64,000 nt of DNA, from the NCBI RefSeq assembly GCF_008704655.1, contig NZ_CP023688.1, forward strand, positions 62,001-126,000. Direction: 5' to 3'. Shown piece after piece: positions 52,146-60,552 of the stretch (position 1 is the first letter of the stretch; every line of letters begins with the position of its first letter). This DNA is from Streptomyces rimosus (lineage in GTDB: Bacteria > Actinomycetota > Actinomycetes > Streptomycetales > Streptomycetaceae). The notes beneath the pieces were generated by a model. That model saw only the letters and a program-made list of their open reading frames with translations. It ran no database searches and had not been told where the DNA came from. The position numbers were made by a program, and so were the translations under genes.

Positions 52146-53738
52146 CTACGCGGGTGCCGCGGTCGGCTTGTGGGAGGGGGACGCGGGCGTGTTCCCGGTC
52201 TCGGGCGGGTCGTCGGACAGATCGCCTTCCATGTCGGCCCAGGTGTCGTTCCAGGCATGGCCCTGTTCGGGGCCGTGCTGCCAGGTGTGGGTGACGCGGC
52301 CTCCCGGATCGCGGGCGAAGACCGAGAGCGCGCCGTTCGGGTTCGGGACGACGGCGGGGTCATTGGTGAAACGGCCGTGCAGCGGGGTCCAGGCGGACCA
52401 GGGCCCGCCGGTGCCGGTCTGCCAGCGGTGGTGCAGGGCGTCATCCGTACCGCGCGCGAACAGCACCATCCCGCCATCACGACCGACCAGAACGGTGGGC
52501 CGCCCCCGGACCGCACCCTCCATATCCGCCCAGGTCTCGTTCCAGGCGTACCCCTGCTCGGGCCCGTGCTGCCACGTATGCGTGACACGCCCGTCCGGAT
52601 CACGGGCGAACACCGACAGCGCACCGTTCGGACTCAGGACGACGGCGGGGTCGCTGGTGAAACGGCCGTGCAGCGGGGTCCAAGCCGACCACGGCCCACC
52701 CGTGCCGGTCTGCCAACGATGGTGCAGGGCATCGTCCGTACCGCGCGCGAACAGCACCATCCCGCCGTCCCGGCCCACCACGACGACAGGGCGGCCGCGT
52801 ACGGCTCCCTCCATATCGGCCCACGTCTCATTCCACGCGTACCCCTGCTCCGGCCCGCGCTGCCACGTATGCGTAACCCGCCCCTCCGGATCACGGGCAA
52901 ACACCGACAACGCACCGTTCGGACTCAGCACCACCGCCGGATCACCAGCCAGACGCCCGCCCAGCGGCACCCACTCGGGCGCCCACTCCCCCGCCTCCGA
53001 CTGCCACGTGTGCCACAACACGCCGTCATCACCACGGACGAAAACGACCAACTTGCCGTACCGGCCGACCAAAGCCCACGGCCGCCCCACCGCACGCCCC
53101 GCGGGACGCCCCAGCGCAGTCCACGCCGACCACGCCCCACCCGTAGCACTCTGCCAGCGATGCGAGATCCCTCCGGAACCGTCGACCCCGAAGATCACCA
53201 TCCCGGAACCGGTGTCCACCACCGACGGCACCCCCACACTCACCCGTGGGTTCGTCCGGGGAGCCGCGTCCGTCCACCAGGTGGTTTCCTTGCGGGCGCC
53301 GGGCCAGGAGAAGCTGAAGTGGATGTGGTTGGTGTGCGGGTTGCTGCCCCGGTACGGCTGCCAGCCGGCGTCGGGGCGGTTCGCCATCCAGATGCGGCGG
53401 TTCCAGATCATGTACATGATGCCGAAGCGGCGGAGCAGTGCGTGGCGGTTGCCGTGCCGGTCGGTGGCGTGCAGCCAGTTGATCAGGTCGTCCGCCGGCT
53501 CGGACTGGCCGTTGACCTCGACGCCCCAGTCCCAGGCCCGGCCCTCCTTGTGTTCGCTCTGGCCGCCGCTGCCGCAGGGCCGGCTGATGCCGAGGTCCCG
53601 GGTGTCCCGGTAGGCGGCGAGGACCAGGTCGCGGAAGCCGGTCACGCCGGGCTTGGCCGCGGGGTCGCAGTCGCGCTGCGGGTCGTACGGCGCGTACGGG
53701 TCAATGCGCGGTCCGAAGTCGGGTGCGGTCGGTGCCAT
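52146..53738 (-). CDS. M15-type peptidase-like domain fused to seven-repeat PLL-type propeller
   Basis: The 530-residue protein has an N-terminal domain of about 160 residues: SEHKEGRAWDWGVEVNG (about residues 60-76) and NPHTNHIHFSFSW (about 133-145). The His and Asp pattern matches VanY/M15-like D,D-carboxypeptidases (ARB_07466-type). Seven propeller repeats follow, nearly the same as in the next gene. No signal peptide is seen. GGGGAGG precedes ATG 53738. It is the first of two tandem genes that combine different wall-hydrolase domains with one carbohydrate-binding-type propeller. Confidence 0.75.
   Translation of the reverse strand: MAPTAPDFGPRIDPYAPYDPQRDCDPAAKPGVTGFRDLVLAAYRDTRDLGISRPCGSGGQSEHKEGRAWDWGVEVNGQSEPADDLINWLHATDRHGNRHALLRRFGIMYMIWNRRIWMANRPDAGWQPYRGSNPHTNHIHFSFSWPGARKETTWWTDAAPRTNPRVSVGVPSVVDTGSGMVIFGVDGSGGISHRWQSATGGAWSAWTALGRPAGRAVGRPWALVGRYGKLVVFVRGDDGVLWHTWQSEAGEWAPEWVPLGGRLAGDPAVVLSPNGALSVFARDPEGRVTHTWQRGPEQGYAWNETWADMEGAVRGRPVVVVGRDGGMVLFARGTDDALHHRWQTGTGGPWSAWTPLHGRFTSDPAVVLSPNGALSVFARDPDGRVTHTWQHGPEQGYAWNETWADMEGAVRGRPTVLVGRDGGMVLFARGTDDALHHRWQTGTGGPWSAWTPLHGRFTNDPAVVPNPNGALSVFARDPGGRVTHTWQHGPEQGHAWNDTWADMEGDLSDDPPETGNTPASPSHKPTAAPA
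52807..53141. repeat. Copy 2 of the 335-bp near-identical repeat
   Basis: Partner of 51269-51603, lying within the propeller part of the upstream gene. Both copies encode blades running from GDDGVLWHTWQSEAG to NETWADMEG. Confidence 0.7.
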
Positions 53739-53970
53739 GGGGCCTCCCCGGGCCTGGCCGCCTCCCGTGAGGCGGCTCTGTCCATGGGGCGCGTGCCGCG
53801 AACTGGCGGATGCCAGAAGCGATCGCGCGCCTTCGGGAGAAACGGCGTTTCGGCCGGAGGCGTGTGCGATGTGTAGCCCGGGAGGGTGGCCGCGTGGAAG
53901 ACGGCCGGGCGCACGTATCCACAGGGTCGCCGTCGCCGTTGCCGTGTCGTCGGTGAGAGGAGAGCGGGGC

Positions 53971-55611
53971 ATGAAGATGCGCAGAGGCCGCAGGAGGCCG
54001 GCCGGTGCCGCGCTGGCGGTGGTGTTCCTGAGTGCGGGCGCCGCCGCCTCGGCGGTGCCCGGCGGGGTACGGCCGGGTGACGGTGCGGCGGCGGAACGGG
54101 TGACCGTACGGACCGATGCCGGCCTCGTACGCGGCGTACGGTCCGCGCGGTACCGGATCTTCCAGGGCATCCCGTATGCCGGTGCGCCCAAGGGGGCGTA
54201 TCGGTGGGCGGCTCCGCGGCCGGTGCGGCCGTGGAAGGGAGTCAGGGACGCCGCCAAGCCGGGAGCGCTGTGCCCGCAGGTGCCGTCGCAGTACGCGCAG
54301 GTGTCCAGCGAGGAGGAGGACTGCCTGTTCCTGAACGTCACCGCGCCGGCCGCCGTACGGCACCGCCCCGCTCCCGTACTGGTGTGGATCCACGGTGACG
54401 GGTCGGTCGGCGCGGGCAGCTTCTTCGACGCGCGGCGGCTCGCCGATCGCGGCGTGGTGGTCGTCACCGTCAACTACCGGCTGGGGGTCTTCGGCGGCTT
54501 CGCCCACCCGGGACTGAAGGGGTCGGGGACCTTCGGACTCCAGGACCAGCAGGCCGCGTTGCGCTGGGTGCGGCGCAACGCGGCGGCGTTCGGCGGTGAC
54601 GCGGGGAACGTGACCGTGGCGGGCTCCTCGTTCGGCGCCGCGGCCATCACGGGACACCTCACCTCACCCGGGGCGCGCGGTCTGTTCCACCGGGCCGTCC
54701 TGTCGAGCGGCGAGGGCATGATGGATCTGCCGGCCGGGACGATGGGCCCGGACGTGCCCGGATACCCGTGGTTCGTCTGGCGTACGGCACGGGAGACCGA
54801 GGACATCAGCGCGGAGATGACCTCGTCGCTGGGGTGTACGGCGCCCGCCCCGGCACGGACGCTGCGGTGCCTGCGCGCCCTGCCGGTCAAGGGGATCCTC
54901 AAGGTCCCGTACATCATGAACGCCTTCCAGGTCCTGGCCTACGGCAACGAGACGCTGCCGCGGCATCCGGCCAGGGCTCTGCGCGAGGGGCGCTTCCACC
55001 GTGTGCCGGTGCTTTCGGGAGCGACGCTCGACGAGCACCGTACGTTCGTGGGCATGCTGTACGACGCCGTCGGCAAGCCGTTCACCGGGGACGATTACGG
55101 CCGGGCGCTCACCAAGGCGTTCGGCGGCCGCGCGGACGCGGTGCGCGCGCGGTACCCGCTGGCGCAGTTCCCGTCCCCGGCCATCGCCTGGTCGGCCGTC
55201 GTCACCGACCGGATGTGGGCCCGGGGCATTCACGCGCAGCACGTGGCGCTCTCGCGGTACGTCCCGACATACGCCTACGAGTTCGCCGACCGGCACGCGC
55301 CCATGTACCTCCCGCTGCCCGGCCGCTTCGACTTCGGCGCCTACCACGCGGGCGACACGCCCTACGTGTTCGAGGAGCCGGAGGTGAGCAAGCGCTTCAC
55401 CGCTGCGCAGCGGTGGCTGTCGGACACCATGACGGACCAGTGGGCCGCCTTCGCCCGCACCGGCACGCCCAACGGGCCCCGCCTGCCGGTCTGGCGTCCG
55501 TACCGGACCGCGGACCCGCGTCCGTACACCCAGTCGCTGGCACCGGACCGGATCGCCCCGGTCGACTACGCCCGTGAGCATGCCCTGGGCTTCTGGCGCC
55601 GGTTTCCGTGA
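53971..55611 (+). CDS. Secreted type B carboxylesterase/lipase
   Basis: The 546-residue alpha/beta hydrolase has a signal peptide (RPAGAALAVVFLSAGAAASA, to about residue 30). Family signs include YRIFQGIPYAGAPKG, EDCLFLNVTAP and the oxyanion region HGDGS (about 142). The nucleophile motif is GSSFG (about 217) rather than the usual GESAG. The acid Glu lies in GATLDEHRTF and the His in GAYHAGDTPYVF. It is expected to hydrolyse esters outside the cell. ATG 53971 follows AGGAGAGCGGGG. It is convergent with the glycosyltransferase operon, 21 bases apart. Confidence 0.85.
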   Translation: MKMRRGRRRPAGAALAVVFLSAGAAASAVPGGVRPGDGAAAERVTVRTDAGLVRGVRSARYRIFQGIPYAGAPKGAYRWAAPRPVRPWKGVRDAAKPGALCPQVPSQYAQVSSEEEDCLFLNVTAPAAVRHRPAPVLVWIHGDGSVGAGSFFDARRLADRGVVVVTVNYRLGVFGGFAHPGLKGSGTFGLQDQQAALRWVRRNAAAFGGDAGNVTVAGSSFGAAAITGHLTSPGARGLFHRAVLSSGEGMMDLPAGTMGPDVPGYPWFVWRTARETEDISAEMTSSLGCTAPAPARTLRCLRALPVKGILKVPYIMNAFQVLAYGNETLPRHPARALREGRFHRVPVLSGATLDEHRTFVGMLYDAVGKPFTGDDYGRALTKAFGGRADAVRARYPLAQFPSPAIAWSAVVTDRMWARGIHAQHVALSRYVPTYAYEFADRHAPMYLPLPGRFDFGAYHAGDTPYVFEEPEVSKRFTAAQRWLSDTMTDQWAAFARTGTPNGPRLPVWRPYRTADPRPYTQSLAPDRIAPVDYAREHALGFWRRFP

Positions 55612-55632
55612 GGGGCGGCCGGTCGCGTCCGC

Positions 55633-56385
55633 TCAGCGGAGCTGTCCGGTGGTGGACGCGAGGGTCAGATCCTGGAGGTACGTCCCGAAGCCGTGGACGG
55701 CGCGGGAGTCCGTACGGCCGGAGGTGAGGACGGGGCAGCGGTCCGTTCTGAGGATGCGGGCGCCGACGCGTTCCAGGGCGGCCGCCAGCGCGTGGTCCTC
55801 GCTGTGCGGCAAAGCGGGGAACCCTCGTGCGCGGAGGTAGGCGTCGGCGGCGACCCCCAGGTTGGCGCCGTGGACGTGCGGGTGGTCCCAGGCGCGGTCG
55901 CGGGCGGGCCGCCCGGCGAAGTACAGCGAGCGGTGCCGCTGGGCGACCGCCGCGCTCAAGGTGGGGTGCGGGGCGACCCGTATGGTGCCGAGCACGCAGT
56001 CCCACCCGGCGGCAGCCTGCTCGACCTGGTGGGCGAGCCAAGCGGCGGGCACCAGCGTGTCGGCGTCGGTGGTGGCGATCCAGGCCCGATCGGCGGCGGG
56101 CCCGAGCAGGTCGAGGCCGTGCGCGACGGCGGCGGCCCGGGCCGCGCCGACATTGCGCCGCTCCAACTCCACCACGTGCGCGCCGTGCCGGCGGGCGAGC
56201 GCCGCGGTGCCGTCGGAGCAGGCGTCGGCGGCGACCACCGTCACCACCCGCACCCGCCGCGCCAGCAGCTCAGGCTGCCGGGCGGCCGTGTGCAGGGCCC
56301 GGAGCGCGGCGGGCAGCGCCGCCTCCTCGTTGTGCGCGGGAACGGCGACCACCAGGGCCGCCGGTGCGGTGACCGGACCGTTCAC
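55633..56385 (-). CDS. Family 2 glycosyltransferase
   Basis: The 250-residue GT-A enzyme opens LVVAVPAHNEEAALPAALRAL. It has the nucleotide-sugar DxD in TTDADTLVPAAW (about residue 110) and a catalytic acidic motif in PHSEDHALAAALE (about 200). No membrane anchor is present, so it is cytoplasmic. The GTG start overlaps the methyltransferase stop by 4 bases. It is the last gene of a four-gene overlapping operon and would add a sugar to an acceptor processed by the deacetylase and methyltransferase. Confidence 0.85.
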   Translation of the reverse strand: MNGPVTAPAALVVAVPAHNEEAALPAALRALHTAARQPELLARRVRVVTVVAADACSDGTAALARRHGAHVVELERRNVGAARAAAVAHGLDLLGPAADRAWIATTDADTLVPAAWLAHQVEQAAAGWDCVLGTIRVAPHPTLSAAVAQRHRSLYFAGRPARDRAWDHPHVHGANLGVAADAYLRARGFPALPHSEDHALAAALERVGARILRTDRCPVLTSGRTDSRAVHGFGTYLQDLTLASTTGQLR

Positions 56386-57038
56386 ACCAGCCCCTCGGCT
56401 GCCGCGGGCGCGGGGACGGCACTGCCGTCCGGCAGACGCCGGGTGAACACGTGCAGTACGAAGTCGGCGTCGTTGAGCTGTGTGACGGGCGCGAGTTCGT
56501 CCACGGCGGTGAGCAGCGGGGCGAGCTGTGTGCCGGTACGGAGGTGGCCGTCGGCCGGGTGGTCCCAGTGCACGGTCACGAGGGTGCCGCCGGGCTCCAG
56601 ACAGGCCACGGTCCGCTTGAGGATCTCGCGCAGGGTGGCGTCGTCGAAGTAGTACAGCAGCTCGGAGAGCACGATCAGGTCAAACGTTTCTTCAGGCCAC
56701 TCGTCCGGTATCGCCATGGTCCGCACCTCGACGTGCGGCCGGTCGCGGTTGCGGCGTGCGGCCGCTTCGGCGGCGGCCGGCACCCGGTCGGCGGCCAGCA
56801 CCTCGTCGCACCGCTCGGCCAGCAGCCCGGTCAGGACACCGACCGAACAGCCCGGCTCGAACGCCCGGCGGTAGCGGCGGCGGGGCAGCGCGGCGACAGT
56901 CAGGGCGTACTTGCGCTGCTCGTACCACCGGCCCGCCAAATCCCAGGGGTCGGCCGAACCGGCGTACATGGTGGTGAAGTAGGACGGAGGTGTGGGTACG
57001 GAGCGGTCTGTACCCGGGATGGACCGGTTCGTCGTCAT
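56382..57038 (-). CDS. SAM-dependent methyltransferase (NodS-like)
   Basis: This 218-residue class I methyltransferase has the SAM motif FEPGCSVGVLTGLLAERC (about residues 60-77), followed by AADRV and the motif IV region FDLIVLSELLYYFDD (about 118-132). The opening SYFTTMYAGSADPWDLAGRWYEQRKY is typical of the NodS-like group, which N-methylates chitooligosaccharide amines in rhizobia. Its start overlaps the deacetylase stop, and its own stop overlaps the glycosyltransferase start. Confidence 0.85.
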   Translation of the reverse strand: MTTNRSIPGTDRSVPTPPSYFTTMYAGSADPWDLAGRWYEQRKYALTVAALPRRRYRRAFEPGCSVGVLTGLLAERCDEVLAADRVPAAAEAAARRNRDRPHVEVRTMAIPDEWPEETFDLIVLSELLYYFDDATLREILKRTVACLEPGGTLVTVHWDHPADGHLRTGTQLAPLLTAVDELAPVTQLNDADFVLHVFTRRLPDGSAVPAPAAAEGLV

Positions 57039-57784
57039 GTGAAGACCACCTCGAAAGGGCGCGTGTGGTGGGCGAGTTCGACGGGCGGCAGGATCACCGT
57101 GTCGTCACCGGGGCCGAGGGGCGCGAGCTGGCTGGCGAAGCGGCGGATCGCCGCCTCCTTGCGCGTCCGCGCCGGCCGGGACAGCGGCAGCCGTCGGGCG
57201 GCGGACCACGGGACGCGCGGATCGCCGGGTGACGCCCAGTGCCACATCCACACCGGGTAGTGCCAGCAGGGCGTGCCGGTCTCCCGCGCGGCGGCGGCCG
57301 CGGCCCGCCCCGCCGCCTCGTGGTCGGCGTGCAGATCGCCCGTCCACGGCGCGACGCACAGCGCGGCGCCGGTCTCCCGCAGCACCGCGGCGAGCTCCCG
57401 TTCCAGCCGCGCCTCGTGGGCGTCGACACCGGTGTCGGGGATGCGCAGCCGGTACGTACGGTGCTCGCGCAGCCCGAGTTCGCCGAGCGCACGCTCCAGT
57501 TCGGCCGCACGCAGCGCGGCGATCCGCTCCGCCGCCAGGTGCGGGTGCGACCCCTCGCCGTCGGTGACGGTCACGAGCCGGACCTCGCCGCTGAGCTGCG
57601 CCATCGTGCCGCCGAAGCCCAGGACCTCGTCGTCGGGGTGGGCGGCGACCACCACGACGGGTCCGGACGGCGGTCGTACGGCGGGCAGCCGCGCCAGTTC
57701 CGCCCAGGCGGCCCACTGTTCCTCCGGCGTGCCGGGCGCCTCGATGGCCTCGGCGGCCGCCGTGCGGTCGAACTCACCGATCAC
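57035..57784 (-). CDS. PIG-L family deacetylase
   Basis: This 249-residue protein has the PIG-L/LmbE zinc motif AAHPDDEVLGFGGT (about residues 42-55) and the second His motif HADHEAAG (about 145). PIG-L enzymes remove N-acetyl groups from GlcNAc-linked substrates such as GlcNAc-inositol. The GTG start at 57784 overlaps the acyl-CoA dehydrogenase stop by 4 bases. With the methyltransferase and glycosyltransferase it forms a sugar-modifying cassette. Confidence 0.87.
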   Translation of the reverse strand: MIGEFDRTAAAEAIEAPGTPEEQWAAWAELARLPAVRPPSGPVVVVAAHPDDEVLGFGGTMAQLSGEVRLVTVTDGEGSHPHLAAERIAALRAAELERALGELGLREHRTYRLRIPDTGVDAHEARLERELAAVLRETGAALCVAPWTGDLHADHEAAGRAAAAAARETGTPCWHYPVWMWHWASPGDPRVPWSAARRLPLSRPARTRKEAAIRRFASQLAPLGPGDDTVILPPVELAHHTRPFEVVFT

Positions 57785-58815
57785 CGCTTCGGCCCCGCTT
57801 CCGATCGCGCTTCCGTCCCCACTTCCGGACTCGCCTTCTGCCCCACCAGCGCACCCAGCTCCGCGAGGTTGCGTTCGGCGTGGTGCTGCCGGATGTACAC
57901 CGTCAGGTCGACGGCGTTGCGGGCGTGACGCGGGTCGTGGCACAGCGGTCCGGCGCCGGTCGCCCGTCCGACCCGGTCCAGTACGTCGCTGCAGGCCCGT
58001 TCCGCGATCGCCCGTACCCGCAGGCTGCGCAGCCGCGCGGCGCCCGAGCGGTCCAGCGGATCGGCGTCGATGGCCCGCGCCGCCTCCCACAGCGCGGTTT
58101 CCGCGGCGTACAGCGCCACGTCCACCGCGCCCAGGTGCGCGGCGGTCAGCGGGTCCTCCGTACGGGCACCGGTCTGAAGGGTGTCGGCGACCGCCCGCGC
58201 CCCGCCGAGCCAGCAGGCGGCGACGCCGATGCCGCCGTGCTGGAAGCCCGGCCGGTCCAGGTAGGTCCCCGCCTCGCCGACCGGCCGGGCCGGAACGTCC
58301 GTGAAGCGCACGTCCGGGGTGTCGCTGCCCGCCATGCCGATGGCCTGCCAAGTCCCTTCGAGCGGCGCGTAACCAGGGTGATCGGTGCGTACGGCGAACA
58401 GCCTGCGGCCTTCCTCGGTGTCCGCCGTGACCAGGCCGTGGGTGCAGGAGTGCGCCCCCGAGCAGTACGCCTTGCGGCCCTCGAGGAGCCACCCGTCGCC
58501 GTCCTGGCGCGCCTGGAGCCCGGTGCCGGGAGGCTGCGCGGCCCAGACGCCCCAACGCTCGCCCGGACCGGGCGGGGCCTCCCCCAGCTCGCACAGAATG
58601 GCCGTGGCGTCGGCATGGCCTTCCGCCAGCCGGGCGAGCGACAGATCGGTGCGCCCCAACGCGTACAAGGCGGCGAAACGGTCCCGCGTACGCCCCGCCC
58701 CCGGCAGCGGCAGGTCACGCGCCTCGGTATCCGCCCAGGTGGCGAACCGATCCGCCACCGACCGCCGCAGGTCCTCGGCGTCCGGGACGCATCTCGTCTC
58801 CACGCCCACACTCAT
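57781..58815 (-). CDS. Acyl-CoA dehydrogenase-like flavoprotein
   Basis: The 344-residue protein resembles acyl-CoA dehydrogenases in reduced form. A middle beta domain includes GWLLEGRKAYCSGAHSCTH and the MAGSDTPDVRFTDVPARPVG stretch. A C-terminal helical bundle follows (about residues 215-330). The chain is about 40 residues shorter than usual, and the catalytic Glu could not be placed. The first gene of the operon, it may act on an acyl chain or, as some relatives do, as a non-catalytic or amine-oxidising flavoprotein. ATG 58815 starts the conserved part. Confidence 0.72.
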   Translation of the reverse strand: MSVGVETRCVPDAEDLRRSVADRFATWADTEARDLPLPGAGRTRDRFAALYALGRTDLSLARLAEGHADATAILCELGEAPPGPGERWGVWAAQPPGTGLQARQDGDGWLLEGRKAYCSGAHSCTHGLVTADTEEGRRLFAVRTDHPGYAPLEGTWQAIGMAGSDTPDVRFTDVPARPVGEAGTYLDRPGFQHGGIGVAACWLGGARAVADTLQTGARTEDPLTAAHLGAVDVALYAAETALWEAARAIDADPLDRSGAARLRSLRVRAIAERACSDVLDRVGRATGAGPLCHDPRHARNAVDLTVYIRQHHAERNLAELGALVGQKASPEVGTEARSEAGPKR

Positions 58816-59011
58816 GTCACGTCCCACCTTCCGCGCAGCCGTGACCGGCACTCGCATCCAGGAATCCCACGGCCCGCACCTCTCCGTCGGACCGGCTCGA
58901 TCCGAATACCCCGCAATGGATCTCTTATACGGCGATCTCGCCGAGCCCGGCGCCGGAGCCGCGAGCGCGGGATGTCCCGGGTCCTCGGCTCTTGCCCTCC
59001 CATCCCGAATG

Positions 59012-59026
59012 GTTATAGCCTATAAC
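59012..59026. promoter_or_regulatory. 15-bp perfect palindrome, related to the site at 4679
   Basis: GTTATAGCCTATAAC is a perfect inverted repeat (GTTATAG, C, CTATAAC) 91 bases before the membrane-protein start. It shares GTTATA-N3-TATAAC and an upstream CATCCC with the site at 4679-4693. It is a probable operator for the 59118-60156 gene pair. Confidence 0.6.
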
Positions 59027-59117
59027 TCACGCGAGAGCTTCTATCCCGATGCGGAACGCGCACCACACGTCCACCCCAGCGCGCTCCCCTCCGCCCCCTT
59101 CGAGCGAAGGAACCCCC

Positions 59118-59468
59118 ATGACCACCACCGCCACCTCACACCTCACCCCCACCACCCGACGCATCCCCCTGCCGGTGACCGTCTCCTCCTGGGCGGCCCC
59201 CGTGATGATCGTCGGCCAGTTCGCCCTGATCGCGGTCGTCCCGGTCGCCATCGCGACGGCCGGCGCGCTGCGTTACGGCCGCGACCGGGCGGTGCGCCGG
59301 GCGGCCGCCCTGCTCGCCGTCGCCTACGCCACTCCGCTCGCCGTATGGCTGGCGCGGTCCGACGGCGCGCAGAGCCTGTCCAAGGACATGCACCCCGCGT
59401 TCGCCGGACTGATCGTCGCCGCGTCCGCCGCGCTCCTGGTCACCCTCCGCCGCGCCCGCGCCCACTGA
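59118..59468 (+). CDS. Small membrane protein, about three helices
   Basis: This 116-residue protein has hydrophobic segments at about residues 21-48 (VSSWAAPVMIVGQFALIAVV and on), 62-76 and 93-109, with a short Ser/Thr-rich start. No family motif is seen. ATG 59118 follows GAAGGA. The secreted SRPBCC gene starts 49 bases downstream and is probably co-transcribed. The palindrome at 59012 lies upstream. Confidence 0.75.
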   Translation: MTTTATSHLTPTTRRIPLPVTVSSWAAPVMIVGQFALIAVVPVAIATAGALRYGRDRAVRRAAALLAVAYATPLAVWLARSDGAQSLSKDMHPAFAGLIVAASAALLVTLRRARAH

Positions 59469-59517
59469 CGGCCCGTCACGCCCGCCCCACCCACCGAGCA
59501 ACCACAAGGAGACCGCC

Positions 59518-60156
59518 ATGTCCGGCATCCGCAGAACCGGCACCCGCGCCGCCCTGTCCACCCTCCCGCTCGTCATCGGCCTCCTCGGCACCGCCGCCGC
59601 GCCCGCCGGAGCCACCCCTCACCACCCCGGCACGTCCCTCACCTGCCGCGGGAAGGGCGTCGACCCCGACGCCCTCATCCGGCAGAAGACCGAAACCGTG
59701 ATCCACGCGCCGCTGCACACCATTTGGAAGCTCCAGACCGATGTGGAGCGCTGGCCGACCTGGCAGTCTCCTGTCGAGACCGCGAAGCGCCTCGATCACG
59801 GCCCCTTGCGGAAGGGCTCGGTTTTCCGGTGGACGACCCCGGCGCCCGCCACTCCCACGACTCCCGCCACCACCCTGGAGATCACCTCGACCGTCGAGCA
59901 GCTCAAGCACCACTCCTGCATCCGCTGGACCGGTCCCGCGATCGGTGATGGGCTGCGCATCGACAGGGGCGTCCACGTGTGGAATTTCACCAAGGTCGCC
60001 GGCGGCGTCCGCGTGAGCACCGAGGAGACCCATCGCGGCGCCCAGGTCGAATCGAATGTCCCCCTCGCCAAGGAGATCCTCCGCAGGGGCCTCGAACAGT
60101 GGCTGAGCGACCTCAAGGCCGCCGCCGAGGCCCGCGCCCACGGCCGGACGTGTTGA
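59518..60156 (+). CDS. Secreted SRPBCC-family protein
   Basis: The 212-residue product has a signal peptide (TRAALSTLPLVIGLLGTAAA, cleavage near residue 32). An SRPBCC fold follows: TETVIHAPLHTIWKLQTDVERWPTWQ (read in parts, about residues 57-82), then HVWNFTKVAGGVRVSTEETHRG (about 152). Exported SRPBCC proteins are uncommon, as most are cytoplasmic ligand binders. The ATG follows AAGGAG. It is paired with the membrane protein upstream, which may help its export or share a ligand. Confidence 0.82.
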   Translation: MSGIRRTGTRAALSTLPLVIGLLGTAAAPAGATPHHPGTSLTCRGKGVDPDALIRQKTETVIHAPLHTIWKLQTDVERWPTWQSPVETAKRLDHGPLRKGSVFRWTTPAPATPTTPATTLEITSTVEQLKHHSCIRWTGPAIGDGLRIDRGVHVWNFTKVAGGVRVSTEETHRGAQVESNVPLAKEILRRGLEQWLSDLKAAAEARAHGRTC

Positions 60157-60552
60157 GCCACGACACGGTCGGCGACCACGGCGGCGGTCCGAGACGTCGG
60201 GGGCGCGGTGCATTCCCCCATCGCACCCTTGAGCCGTACGACGTTGGGCGTCCAATATTTCAGCACTCAACCAGGGGCGGACCGCAAGTGGTTGCAGTCA
60301 TCGCCGTACGGCACTCCCGCGCCCGTATACCTCCCCGGAGGCCGCCGAGGTCCCTGACACAACAGACGGAACACCATAGGTGCGGATCATCATTTCTTCC
60401 GGTGACGCCTCGGGGTAACCTTTCACGAATTTGCCGTACGGCAAGGTCATGAGAAATGTCGGCACGGGGCACGGGTGTGCGCCTTCGGCGGCGGGAACCA
60501 TAGCGCCGCCGAGCCTTGCGCTGGCAGTCTGGTCAAGGGAACGAGGTTGGTC
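60157..60552. other. 396-base intergenic region before the HAMP kinase
   Basis: No gene is supported. It contains TTGCCGTACGGCAA, a 14-bp perfect palindrome at 60431-60444, and a partial relative GCCGTACGGC at 60303-60312. GCCGTACGGC-like sequences are frequent in this genome type, so operator function is only possible. The kinase promoter must lie here. Confidence 0.4.

Noticed and set aside
50650..53240. Regular DNA repeats that could suggest a CRISPR or satellite array
   Set aside because: They are in-frame coding repeats of about 140 bases encoding propeller blades, with no spacer structure.
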